This document shows positions 10,427-20,790 of a stretch of 64,000 nt of DNA, in pieces. Where the stretch lies: assembly GCA_964036275.1 (NCBI GenBank), contig OZ038437.1, positions 20,755,027 to 20,819,026 of the forward strand, written 5' to 3'. The notes beneath the pieces were generated by a model. It did no database searches. It was not told the DNA's origin and was given only the letters and a program-made list of their open reading frames with translations. Positions within the stretch are counted from its first letter, which is position 1. Each line of letters begins with the position of its first letter. The translations under genes were made by a program, and so were the position numbers. Source of the stretch: Litoditis marina. Its lineage: Eukaryota > Nematoda > Chromadorea > Rhabditida > Rhabditidae.

Positions 10427-12240
10427 CTAGCCGGTCACGCGGCTCACGCCGCGTGCCCGTCTAGCTGGGGGGAGACCCCCCAGACCCCCCACGCGTGTAG
10501 TCATTTCAAGTTATTTAGATAAACTTTTCTGGTTCCATGACAACTTGGGTTGTGACGTCTTCTGGCCTTCAGAATCCTATGTGTCGTTGACGTTACATCG
10601 TGAAACATTGTCGTCATGACATTGTTGTCACTAATGGTACTTGTTCTGAGAGTTTCCATACTCTATGGCCGTGTTTGTATTTGACGTCTTCTGATATTCT
10701 GAATATTACTCGTCGTTACTTAGAATTCATATAATCTTCACTTATGACTATACATTACGTGTTGCGATCGTTAGGAGCCTGAAAGAAGTTATTCGAAAGA
10801 ACTTGACTTTTTTGCTAGTGAAATGCTTGGTATGTGACGTCATCAATTGATGGTTTGATCTTGAAACTTAAAACTACTGTAACTTGGTTCATTTTTCTCC
10901 GATGTATCCCGTGTTTGATTTTTTGAGTTGTTCATGAGTAGTGGAATACAATGACACTAAGTTTGAAGTTACATCTATTTCCATAGCAATTTTAGGCCAA
11001 AATCGTATTTATTGCGCTAAAAAAATCAATAGTTGACCTTTGACCTTAATGCTCTGGCAGTACAATCTTTATTCAATACTGGTCCTGTCCTATGAGTTTC
11101 AAGTCGTTCCGATCATTTAGACGATCAGGAGAGGCGTGGGAAAATGTTGAGTGCGAGGTAGCTTAAAAGTGAGCCTATTTGCGCCGTATATAGTACGGGT
11201 TAGACTTTCAAAACTTGAATATCTCGAGAACGGCCGAATGGTTTTGCCTAATTTTTTACAATATTTGCCGGTCTATTGACCTTCGTCTATGGACAAAATT
11301 TGGGTCATACTGCATGAGTTTGGCTGTTTCACTTTTTTCTAAAAAAACGTCTTAAAAAATTATTTTTGAGAAATTCAAAAATCTGTTACATACAAATCGT
11401 TTCAATTCTTTATGCGCATCTTATACACAAATCTCAGAGATTCAATCACATTTTGAACATATGCCCCACCAAAATGAATGAAATTTTTTGTTGATTTTTA
11501 TCGACGCTTACAGAACACCCGTTATATGTGATAATGTTTATTACTCATAAAGTAGAGTACCTGACAATCAACTCTAAACACTGTAGTAATAAGAAGACAA
11601 ATAGTTCATGGGAACCTTCTTTTGTAGCCTCATTTATGAGGTACTACATTTCATGACGGAGATCACCAAAAATCGATACTTGATCTCTGATCTTTCATAT
11701 TACAAATATATACTCAGTTGGTCATGACACATCTTGTGCCACAATATGAACAGATGAGGATCATTTTAAAACAGTTCGGAAATCTCAAAAAGTCCCGGAA
11801 ATTTCTCAAATCCGCAGGAAGTTGCGAAATTTTCCACGATATTGAGCCAATAGAAGGGACTTCTGGAGAGTTCAACCAGCTAGAAAATTTGAGGTCATAT
11901 CATCAACATGAGCGGTATGAGGAATGAAAGTAGCAAAAAATTGTACTTTTTTCTAATTCATGTAACTGTTTCCGGAAACGTTTCCGGCAAAAAGCGCTCG
12001 ATGGAAACATTTGGCTTCAGAATACAGGCTTTCATGTGGAGTATCTCCAAAAATTCGCTCTCCATCTTAAGGCCTTAAAAAATCAATAAATCGATAGCAT
12101 TGATTTTCCTTAGACACCACGACCTTAGATTTTAGTGACATAATTGATGGTCATGATGGTTAGTCGTTATCGTTAAAAAATGGATCCCGTACCGTACCGT
12201 ACCGTTACGTCATTTAGCACGATTATCTATAGGGTGGTGA
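10427..12240 (-). mobile_element. Helitron-like family I-B unit, 1814 bp (copy 1 of 3)
   Basis: Complete unit with hairpin (10427-10464), G6/C6 hairpin and 5' end TCACCACC on the minus strand. Where I compared them, it looks essentially identical to 24425-26238 and 36622-38435, all three being 1814 bp. They share private changes such as CCCGG for TCCGG in the heat-shock-like site and CCATACTCTATGGCCGTG near the left end. DR1 at 11034-11046. Confidence 0.83.
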
Positions 12241-14061
12241 CTAGCCGGTCACGCGGCTCACGCCGCGTGCCCGTCTAGCGTGCATGTTAGCTATGTTTTG
12301 CAACTTTACTTGCAGTTGTTATCACGTTTCTTACTTTTTTTTGAACGTTTCAAACTGCTTTGAGTAGTTTGACGACTTGACGTCTTCTGGCCTTCAGAAT
12401 CTTATCTAACGTGATCGTCACTTCGTGAAACAATGCAGTCGTAACATTTTTGGACTCTTTCCTACTTGTTCTGAGAGTTTCAGAAAGTTTGAACGAAGTT
12501 CATTTCTGACGTCTTCTGACATTCAGAATATTACTCGTCGTTGCTTAGAATTCATACAGTCTTCACGTATGACTATACATTACGTGTTGCGATAGTTAGG
12601 AGCCTGAAAGAAACCATTCGAAAGAACTTGACTTTTTTGCTAGTGAAATGCTTGGTATGTGACGTCATCAATTGATGGTTTGATCTTGAAACTTAAAACT
12701 ACTGTAACTTGGTTCATTTTTCTCCGATGTACCCCGTGTTTGACTTTTTGAATTGTTCATGAGTAGTGAAATACAATGACACTAAATTTGAAGTTACATC
12801 TATTTCCATAGCAGTTTTAGCACAAAATCATATTTATTGCGCTAAAAAAATCAATAGTTGACTTTTGACCTTAATGCTCTGGCAGTACAATCTTTATCCA
12901 ATATTGGTCCTGCCCTATGAGTTTCAAGTCATTCCGATCATTTAGACGGTCAGGAGAGGCGTGGGAAAATGTTGAGTCCGAGGTAGCTTAAAAGTGAGCC
13001 TATTTGCGCCGTATATAGTACGGGTTGGACTTTTAAAACTTGAATAACTCGAGAACGGCTGAATGGTTTTGCTTCATTCTTCACAATCTTTGCCGGTCTA
13101 ATGACCTTCGTCTATGGACGAAACTTGGGTCATACTGCATGAGTTTGGCTGTTTCACTTTTTTCTAAAAAAACGTCTTAAAAAATTATTTTTGAGAAATT
13201 CAAAAATCTGTCACATACAAACTTTTTCAATTCTTTATGCGCATCTTATACACAAATCTCAGAGATTCAATCACATTTTGAACATGTGCCCCACCAAAAT
13301 GAAAGAAATTTTTTGTTGATTTTTATCAACGCTTACAGAACACCCGTTCTATGATATAATGTTTTATTGCTTATAAAGTTGAGTACCTGACAATCAACTC
13401 TATACACTGTGAAAATTAGAGGACAAATAATTCATGGAAACCTTCTTTTGTAGCCTCATTTATGAGGTACTACGTTTCATAACGGAGATCACCAAAAATC
13501 GATACTTCATCTTTGAACTTTTATATTGCAATTGTATACTCAGTAGGTCATGACACACCTTGTATCACAATATAAACAGATGAGGACCAATTTAAAACAG
13601 TTCGGAAATCTCAAAAAGTTCCGGCAATTTCTCAAATCCGGAGGAAGTTGCGAAATTTTCCACGATATTGAGCCAATAGAAGGGACTTCTGGAGAGTTCA
13701 ACCAGCCAGAAATTTTACGGTCATGTCTACAACATACGCGGTATGAGGAATGAAAGTAGCAAAAAATTATACTTTTTTCTAATTCATGTAACTGTTTCCG
13801 GAAACGTTTCCGGCAAAAAGCGCTCGATGGAAACATTTGTCTTCAGAATACAGGCTTTCATGTGGAGTATCTCCGAAATTTCACTGTCCAACTTAAGGCC
13901 TTAAAAAATCAATAAATCGATAGCATTGATTTTCCTTAGACACCGCGACCTTAGATTTTAGTGACATAATTGATGGTCATGATGGTTAGTCGTTATCGTT
14001 AAAAAGTGGATCCCGTACCGTACCGTCACGTCAGTTTACACGATTATCTATAGGGTGGTGA
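12241..14061 (-). mobile_element. Helitron-like family I-A unit, 1821 bp
   Basis: Complete unit with hairpin at 12241-12278 and 5' end at 14061. Two shared motifs are damaged: the DR1 near 12859 reads TTGACTTTTGACC, and the heat-shock-like site near 13619 reads TTCCGGCAATTTC. CCGTA pentamers lie near the right end. Confidence 0.82.
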
Positions 14062-14543
14062 CTAGCCGGTCACGCGGCTCACGCCGCGTGCCCGTCTAGC
14101 GTGCATGTTAGCTATGTTTTGCACCTTAATTTAGAGTTGTTATCACGTTTCTTACTTTTTTTTGAACGTTTCAAACAGCTTCGAGTAGTTTGACGACTTG
14201 ACGTCATCTGGCCTTCAGAATCTTATCTGACGTGATCGTCACTTCGTGAAACAATTTAATCGTAACATTGTTGGACTTTTTCCTCCTAATTCTGAGAGTT
14301 GTAGAAAGTTTGAGCGAAGTTCATTTCTGAAGTCTTCTGACATTCTGAATATTACTCGTCGTTGCTTAGAATTCATAAAGTCTTCACGTTTGAGTATACA
14401 TTACGTGTTGCGATAGTTGGAAGCTCGAGAGATACTTATTAAAAGAACTTGACTTTTTTGCTAGTGAAATACTTGGTATGTGACGTCATCAATTGATGGT
14501 TTGATCTTAAAACTTAAAACTACTGTAACTTGGTTCATTTTTC

Positions 14544-14600
14544 TTTCAGAATCTTATCTGACGTGATCGTCCCTTTGTAAAACAATGTAATCGTAACAAG
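14544..14600 (-). repeat. Displaced 57-bp piece of family I-A
   Basis: This stretch, starting TTCAGAATCTTATCTGACG, repeats DNA that lies about 330 bases to the left in the same unit (14217-14274), and is abutted to the family I break at about 14543. It has CGTCCC where the local copy has CGTCAC, like the unit at 8607-10426, so it may have been copied from another unit. It marks the inner border of the captured segment. Confidence 0.7.
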
Positions 14601-14659
14601 TTTAAATGATTTACTTTGAGATTTCTGAAGAGTTTGAACAAAACTCATAGTACAATAAC

Positions 14660-14665
14660 TTTATT
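14660..14665 (-). promoter_or_regulatory. Polyadenylation signal AATAAA of the captured gene
   Basis: TTTATT on the plus strand gives AATAAA on the minus strand about 20 bases after the predicted stop codon (14685-14687). Position and sequence fit a nematode poly(A) signal, and this supports the 3' end of the gene model. Confidence 0.65.
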
Positions 14666-14684
14666 AGCACTGCAAACCCACAAT

Positions 14685-15973
14685 TTAACATTTGCTTTGA
14701 TACCACTGTAAGTATGCTAGCATTTCTTTATAATCAGCAGTATGACGATGATGCCCCCTAATTCGTCTCTCGATCCAGGCGATTTCATGGTCAATGTCAT
14801 AAGGTAGATAAAAATAGATATTTCTATAACTCATATGGGCGAGATGTTTCGGAGGAGGTGGTGCTCTTTTCTTGGGACCTCTTCTTTTCTTTTCCTCTTT
14901 TTCTTCTTCAACCGATTTCTGTATGTCATTTTCGTACCATTGGTCCTTTTTCCGATAGAACCTTTCTTCTGAAAAACAAGACCATGACATGTATATTTGC
15001 CAACAATTAATGAGTAATAATTCAGTATATTAAGCCAATTACTTAAAAAAAACAGAAAAATCGGAAAAATTTTCTCTCACATGAACAGAACAACAATTAT
15101 AGGTGAATTATCAAAGAAATAGATATGTTTCTAATACAAATGTTTTTAGAATTTGAACAAAACTCGCCTTCTTCTTTTTTCTCCTTATCAGACCAATCAG
15201 AACAGTACAGACCACCTCCATGCCACTTATTTCTTTTTTCATATGAGTTCCATCTGTCGATCCATTTGAATCTTTCTGAAAAATACTACACAATTTACAA
15301 GTATACTGTTCTCAAGTAATGACGGAAGTTTATAGAATGATCACTATGGAAAAATTTTCCTGATAAGTTCAAAACATAATTGCAGAAGTAGATAGTGATT
15401 ATTTCTACAATTTGTATTTAACTCTATAGAAATTGACGTTCAATTGCACATTAATTTTTCTATATTTCTATTTCATTGAAAACTGAATAATAAAGCTACC
15501 GGGATTTGCAGTTCTCCATCGTTTCTGGCGCTCAGCATTGGTATGATCAACTGTTTTGGAACGTCTTTCTCTGGCTTTTTCACGAGCGACAATTTTCTTC
15601 ATCAGTTCAGGAGGAACTATAAAATCTTAAGGTATCATTTGAAATGTGACAAGCATTCTATTCAAAGAAGTTTAATGTTATATTTTGAACTACAAAACGA
15701 ATTGCTTATTTTACAGGTAGTTTTGAAGTGAAAAAATTGAATATTTCACCTCATTTACGTGAAAAAAATTACGTAGAACACATGAACATAACCTTTATAA
15801 ACTAAAAAAATGATACCAACATTCAGATAAGTTCACCCACCATAATCGTCATCTTTTTCGACGACCAACTTGGGTGGTTTTCTTGGCTTGACGAAACGAT
15901 GAGGTCCGTATAACTCTTCCAGAAAATTACGGTCTGATATAGCTGATTTTGATCGGCTTGGTCTCTTGGGCAT
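14685..15973 (-). CDS. Predicted 4-exon gene, 213-residue basic protein of unknown function
   Basis: Minus-strand model: exon 1 15973-15841 (ATG start), exon 2 15616-15500, exon 3 15275-15168, exon 4 14968-14685 (TAA stop). The total of 642 nt equals 213 codons plus stop. All three introns are phase 1 and no exon has an internal stop in frame. Acceptors are TTTATAG, TATTTTTCAG and TGTTTTTCAG, the last two matching the nematode consensus. Donors are GTGGGT, GTAGCT and an unusual GCGAGT. The protein is hydrophilic: a basic N-terminus (MPKRPSRSKS), then ERQKRWR (about residues 73-79), an acidic/basic run rich in E and K, KKRAPPPPKH, and a C-terminal region rich in Y, H and W. I recognise no domain, signal peptide or membrane segment. 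Exons 3 and 4 both start with an E(E)RF...W-type stretch, possibly an old exon duplication. Exons 2 and 3 (117 and 108 nt) can each be skipped without a frameshift. Function unknown; nuclear or nucleic-acid binding is only a guess from charge. Confidence 0.7.
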
Positions 15974-16054
15974 TGTAAATCACTCGAATAATGAAAAGAA
16001 TGGAAATTATAGAAGACGGAATAATGCGCTCAGACTTGTCAGACTGTGCTTCGA

Positions 16055-16070
16055 AGTAAACATGTTTACT
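16055..16070. promoter_or_regulatory. Palindromic forkhead-type site
   Basis: AGTAAACATGTTTACT is a perfect 16-bp palindrome with two overlapping GTAAACA cores, the binding core of FOXO proteins such as nematode DAF-16. It lies about 82 bases upstream of the predicted ATG at 15973, in promoter range. Binding is inferred from the motif only. Confidence 0.5.
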
Positions 16071-16300
16071 AGCACTTGGTCGTTTGTCAGTTGTTTTCCT
16101 TCACAGTAAGAAGAATTGTTTGATAGGGATGAAAAAAGGTATGATCAAGATAGTTCACTGTTTTATTAATTGGATTGAAGAAGATCGATAGTTTGATCTC
16201 GAAACATAAGATTTATTGTAGCTTTGTTAAAATATTCTAACTGGTCATATTGTTTGGTAATTGTAAAGAAAAAATGACTCTTCTGTACGGATAGAATGAA

Positions 16301-16313
16301 GTAAACATGTTTG
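16301..16313. promoter_or_regulatory. Second forkhead-type site
   Basis: GTAAACATGTTTG repeats the core of the palindrome at 16055-16070 with one arm altered. The surrounding GAAGTAAACATGTTT is shared, so the two may be a short duplication. Confidence 0.4.
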
Positions 16314-16765
16314 TCAGTGACGTCATCACATGCATGGTACTCAGGTTGTTTCCTTGGTTTCGATTTGAAATAGTTTCGCTATTGATCTCGAAACTCGAAA
16401 AGTTTGAGACATAGTAACTAATTTGAATGGTTTTTTGTTCTGTGCAAGGTGATAATTGTATCCAGAGGTGCGTTAAGTCACTAATTACATATTGGCCATT
16501 CCTGTTGGAAATATAGACATACAATTAATAGCTAACCTCAACTAAATACTTGTAAAAATTATGATCATTATCTTTAAAACTTGTTTTGGATGAATACTTT
16601 GATTGAGTGATGAATTCTCATAGTTAAGAACAACCAAGGAATTATATAGAACAAAAAGTGATAATCAAGAAAAAAAAAGTTTTGATTTCATAATCATGTA
16701 AGCTTTCAGAAAAATAGAAAAAGTCGGAAAAAGGCTTCACTATTTTCGATTTGCTTAGGGAGTGG

Positions 16766-16862
16766 GTAAGCAAATCCGTTCTGTGGCACGGAGTCTCGTG
16801 CCGTGGAACGGGACTTCTCGTTACAAAGTGCAAGCGCCGTTACAAAAGGAGGATTTGCTTAC
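16766..16862. repeat. Small foldback sequence, possible MITE-like insertion
   Basis: The ends are the perfect 12-bp inverted repeat GTAAGCAAATCC / GGATTTGCTTAC (16766-16777 and 16851-16862). Inside is a second imperfect hairpin, GGCACG...CGTGCC (about 16785-16802), and the direct repeat CGTTACAAA. A further GATTTGCTTA lies at about 16749-16758, just outside. No clear target-site duplication is seen, so it may be a solo foldback rather than a transposon. Confidence 0.5.
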
Positions 16863-17470
16863 TACAGAGAAAGCAAAACTGAGAAATACACTTTTTTGTA
16901 ATTGATGTAACTGTTTCCGGAAATTTTTCCGGCAAAAACGCCTCGACAGAAAGTTTTAGATTTGATAGTAGATCATTCTGTGAAGATAACTCTGAAATTT
17001 TGTTCCCATATTTGAGATCCTAAAAAATCAATAAATCAATATTTTGACTAATCCTTGGACATGGCGACCTTATATTTTGGTGACACAATTTTTGGTCATA
17101 ATGGTTAGGCTCTCCGCCGGAAAGACAGTTTTTTTTCCAGAAACCAAGATTTCCCCGGGGGTAGAGTAACTTTATTCATCGACACGTAGCAGTTTAGGGG
17201 AATTTGTATTCAAGTAGGGGAATTTTAGTACTCTGTCTCAAACGCCGATGTAGAAGATCCGTACACGTTGGATAGGTGAAAAGTGTGAAATAAGCGAGTT
17301 TTGAAAATCGTTTTTTGATCATTAAAAATCTAATTGTAAATATTTCGAACTAAAAAAGCGCAATGCAACGCTTTGGAGTCATTGTCATGGTTTGGCGTAT
17401 TGAGCATCTTGTCATCATGTCATGAGGTTCCACGTTATGGGACCTTACACGATTATGTATAGGGTGGTAA

Positions 17471-18976
17471 TGCCAAAGGTCAGAAAAACCACTTTCCCGT
17501 GAAGCAATCTGTCTCGTGTTTCGATGAAAAGTTGGAGATCCAGAGTAAAAAGTTACTTACCAAGTTTGGTTATAATAGCTAAATGCTTCTTAGAGTTATG
17601 CAATTTTTTCGATTTTCCAACTGTTTGATGACGTCATCAGAAAATGAAAAACACAAGTTGTAAAAATCGGTGTTTTCATTGTAGAATTGTATTGAGAATA
17701 CTTACTTGATATTGGCAAAAATATAAGTAAACCATATTATTGACAAACAGTTGATTTACGTACTTACCCGATATCTACTTTTTTTTTTAAAAACGGTCTT
17801 AAAAAATTATTTTTGAGAAATTCAAAAATCTGTTACATACAAACTGTTTCAATTCTTCATGCGCATCTTATGCACAAATCTCAGAGATGTAATCATATTT
17901 TGAACATGTGCCCCACCGAAATGAATGAAATGTTTTGTTGATGATTATAAACGCTTACAGGGGACTTGTCATGGAAGATGAAATGTGTTTGCTTTTAAAT
18001 CTGAACACCTTACTATCGAGTCTATCCTATCTTACAATTAAGAGCAGAACGACTAAAGAGAACCCTATTTTGTAGCACCATTTTTGAGGTACAATGTTTC
18101 ATTATAGAGATCACTAAAAATCGATACTTCATCTTTGATCTTTCATATTGCAAATATATACTCAGTAAGTCATAACACACCTTTTACCACAATATGATCG
18201 AGTCAGGACCATTTCCAAACAGTTCGGAAATTCCATTCAGTTCCGGAAATCTCACCTTTCTTCCCCCTTCAAGACCGGACAGCATTCGCTCTGTGGGGGA
18301 TGTGTGAGTATTTTGACTACTTCTCCTGGATCAAAGTTTTACAGCCATATCATCAACGTAGGCGGTGTAAAAAACGAAGCAAAACTGAGAAATACACTTT
18401 TTTGTAATTGATGTAACTGTTTCCGGAAATTTTTCCGGCAAAAACGCCTCGACAGAAAGTTTTAGATTTGATAGTAGATCATTCTGTGAAGATAACTCTG
18501 AAATTTTGTTCCCATATTTGAGATCCTAAAAAATCAATAAATCAATATTTTGACTAATCCTTGGACATGGCGACCTTATATTTTGGTGACACAATTTTTG
18601 GTCATAATGGTTAGGCTCTCCGCCGGAAAGACAGTTTTTTTTCCAGAAACCAAGATTTCCCCGGGGGTAGAGTAACTTTATTCATCGACACGTAGCAGTT
18701 TAGGGGAATTTGTATTCAAGTAGGGGAATTTTAGTACTCTGTCTCAAACGCCGATGTAGAAGATCCGTACACGTTGGATAGGTGAAAAGTGTGAAATAAG
18801 CGAGTTTTGAAAATCGTTTTTTGATCATTAAAAATCTAATTGTAAATATTTCGAACTAAAAAAGCGCAATGCAACGCTTTGGAGTCATTGTCATGGTTTG
18901 GCGTATTGAGCATCTTGTCATCATGTCATGAGGTTCCACGTTATGGGACCTTACACGATTATGTATAGGGTGGTAA
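17471..18976 (-). mobile_element. Helitron-like family III unit, 1506 bp
   Basis: The left end begins TGCCAAAGGTCAGAAAAACC and has no CTAG hairpin; the right end is GGTGGTAA (minus strand TTACCACC). The right part repeats 16877-17470 almost exactly. It contains TGATGACGTCATCA near 17626, TTTCCGGAAATTTTTCCGG near 18420 and CCCCGGGGGTAGAG near 18660. A diverged relative of families I and II, as shown by AATCTGTTACATACAAA and GTGCCCCACC. Confidence 0.77.
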
Positions 18977-20790
18977 CTAGCCGGTCACGCGGCTTACGCC
19001 GCGTGCCCGTCTAGCTGGGGGGAGACCCCCCAGACCCCCCACGCGTGTAGTCATTTCAAGTTATTTAGATAAACTTTTTTGGTTCCATGACAACTTGGGT
19101 TGTGACGTCTTCTGGCCTTCAGAATCCTATGTGTCGTTGACGTTACATCGTGAAACATTGTCGTCATGACATCGTTGTCACCAACGGTACTTGTTCTGAG
19201 AGTTTCAATACTCTATGGCATTGTTTGTATTTGACGTCTTCTAGCCTTCTGAATATTACTCGTCGTTACTTAGAATTCATATAGTCTTCACCTATGAGTA
19301 TAATCTACGGTTTGCAATAGCTTAGAGCCCAAGAGGAACTATTAAAAAGAACTTGACTTTTTTGCTAGTGAAATGCTTGGTATGTGACGTCATCAATTGA
19401 TGGTTTGATCTTGAAACTTAAAACTACTGTAACTTGGCTCATTTCTCTCCGATGTACCCCGTGTTTGACTTTTCGAGTTGTTCATGAGTAGTGGAATACA
19501 ATGACACTAAGTTTGAAGTTACACCTGTTTCCATAGCAATTTTAGGCCAAAATCATATTTATTGCGCTAAAAAAATCAATAATTGACCTTTGACCTTAAT
19601 GCTCTGGCAGTACAATCTTTATTCAATACTGGTCCTATCCTGTGAGTTTCAAGTCGTTCCGATCATTTAAACGATCAGGAGAGGCGTGGGAAAATGTTGA
19701 GTTCGAGGTAGCCTAAAAGTGAGCCTATTTGCGCCGTATATAGTACGGGTTTGACTTTTAAAACTTGAATAACTCGAGAACGGCTGGATGGTTTTGCTTA
19801 ATTTTTCACAATATTTGCCGGTCTATTGACCTTCGTCTATGGACAAAATTTGGGTCAAACTGCATGAGTTTGGCTGTTTTACTTTTTTCTAAAAAAACGT
19901 CTTAAAAAATTATTTTTGAGAAATTCAAAAATCTGTTACATACAAATCGTTTCAATTCTCTATGCGCATCTTATACACAAATCTCAGAGATTCAATCACA
20001 TTTTGAACATGTGCCCCACCGAAATGAATGAAATTTTTTGTTGATTTTTATCGACGCTTACAGAACACCCGTTATATGCGATAATGTTTATTACTCATAA
20101 AGTAGAGTACCTGACAATCAACTCTATACACTGTAAAAATAAGAAGACAAACAGTTCATGGGAACCTTCTTTTGTAGCCTCATTTATGAGGTACTATGTT
20201 TCATAACGGAGATCACCAAAAATCGATACTTGATCTTTGATCTCTCATATTGCGAATGTATACTCAGTAGGTCATGACACATCTTGTGTCACAATATGAA
20301 CAGATGAGGACCATTTTAAAACAGTTCGGAAATCTCAAAATGTTCCGGAAATTTCTCAAATCCGGAGGATGTTGCGAAATTTCCAACGATACTGAGCCAA
20401 TAGAAGGGACTTCTGGAGAGTTCAACCAGCCAGAAATTTTAAGGTCATATCTACAACATACGCGGTATGAGGAATGAAAGTAGCAAAAAATTATACTTTT
20501 TTCTAATTCATGTAACTCTTTCCGGAAACGTTTCCGGCAAAAAGCGCTCGATGGAAACATTTGTCTTCAGAATACAGGCTTTCATGGGCAGTATCTCCGA
20601 AATTTCACTGTCCAACTTAGGGCCTTAAAAAATCAATAAATCGATAGCATTGATTTTCCTTAGACACCGCGACCTTAAATTTTAGTGACATAATTGATGG
20701 TCATACTGTTAGGTCGCTATCGTTAAAAAGTGGATCCCGTACCGTACCGTACCGTTACGTCATTTAGTCATATTATCTATAGGGTGGTGA
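18977..20790 (-). mobile_element. Helitron-like family I-B unit, 1814 bp
   Basis: Complete unit; the hairpin loop here is TTAC, not TCAC. The heat-shock-like site is at 20343-20355. It shares its ORF region with the unit at 34819-36621 (FRKFLKSGGCCEISNDTEP), so parts of the two have a recent common source. Confidence 0.82.

Larger units (their letters stand above)
15974..16876. other. Upstream region of the captured gene, non-array DNA
   Basis: No further gene is supported here. It contains two forkhead-type sites (16055-16070, 16301-16313), a TGACGTCATCAC near 16319, diverged echoes of family I (TTTGATCTCGAAAC twice, near 16192 and 16384), and a small foldback sequence (16766-16862). ORFs of 63-95 codons on the minus strand at 16237-16524 and 16642-16833 have no support as genes. 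A core promoter for the gene at 15973 would be expected here but no clear TATA box is seen. Confidence 0.55.
14062..17470 (-). mobile_element. Chimeric Helitron-like unit carrying a multi-exon gene
   Basis: The left end is a family I-A 3' end (hairpin 14062-14099) that runs normally to about 14543. The right end, from about 16870, is a family III 5' end finishing in GGTGGTAA (minus strand TTACCACC). Between them lie about 2.3 kb of non-array DNA with a predicted 4-exon gene on the minus strand, the same orientation as the element. A 3' CTAG hairpin on one side, a 5' terminus on the other and intron-bearing host-like DNA inside is the layout of a Helitron with a captured gene. Because the two ends belong to different families, nested insertion or recombination of two elements around a host gene is the main alternative. 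Confidence 0.6.

Noticed and set aside
15111..15293. Stand-alone minus-strand 60-codon ORF inside the captured segment
   Set aside because: It overlaps exon 3 of the spliced model in another frame; the spliced frame joins with consistent phase to exons on both sides.
16237..16833. Minus-strand ORFs of 95 and 63 codons upstream of the captured gene
   Set aside because: No splice-compatible partners, no recognisable sequence, and the second runs through the foldback element.
17471..17500. Terminal hairpin at the GGCA end of family III
   Set aside because: Only a weak stem (AAAG/CTTT plus GT/AC with a bulge) can be drawn and it is not kept in family IV, so I do not claim a structured terminator there.
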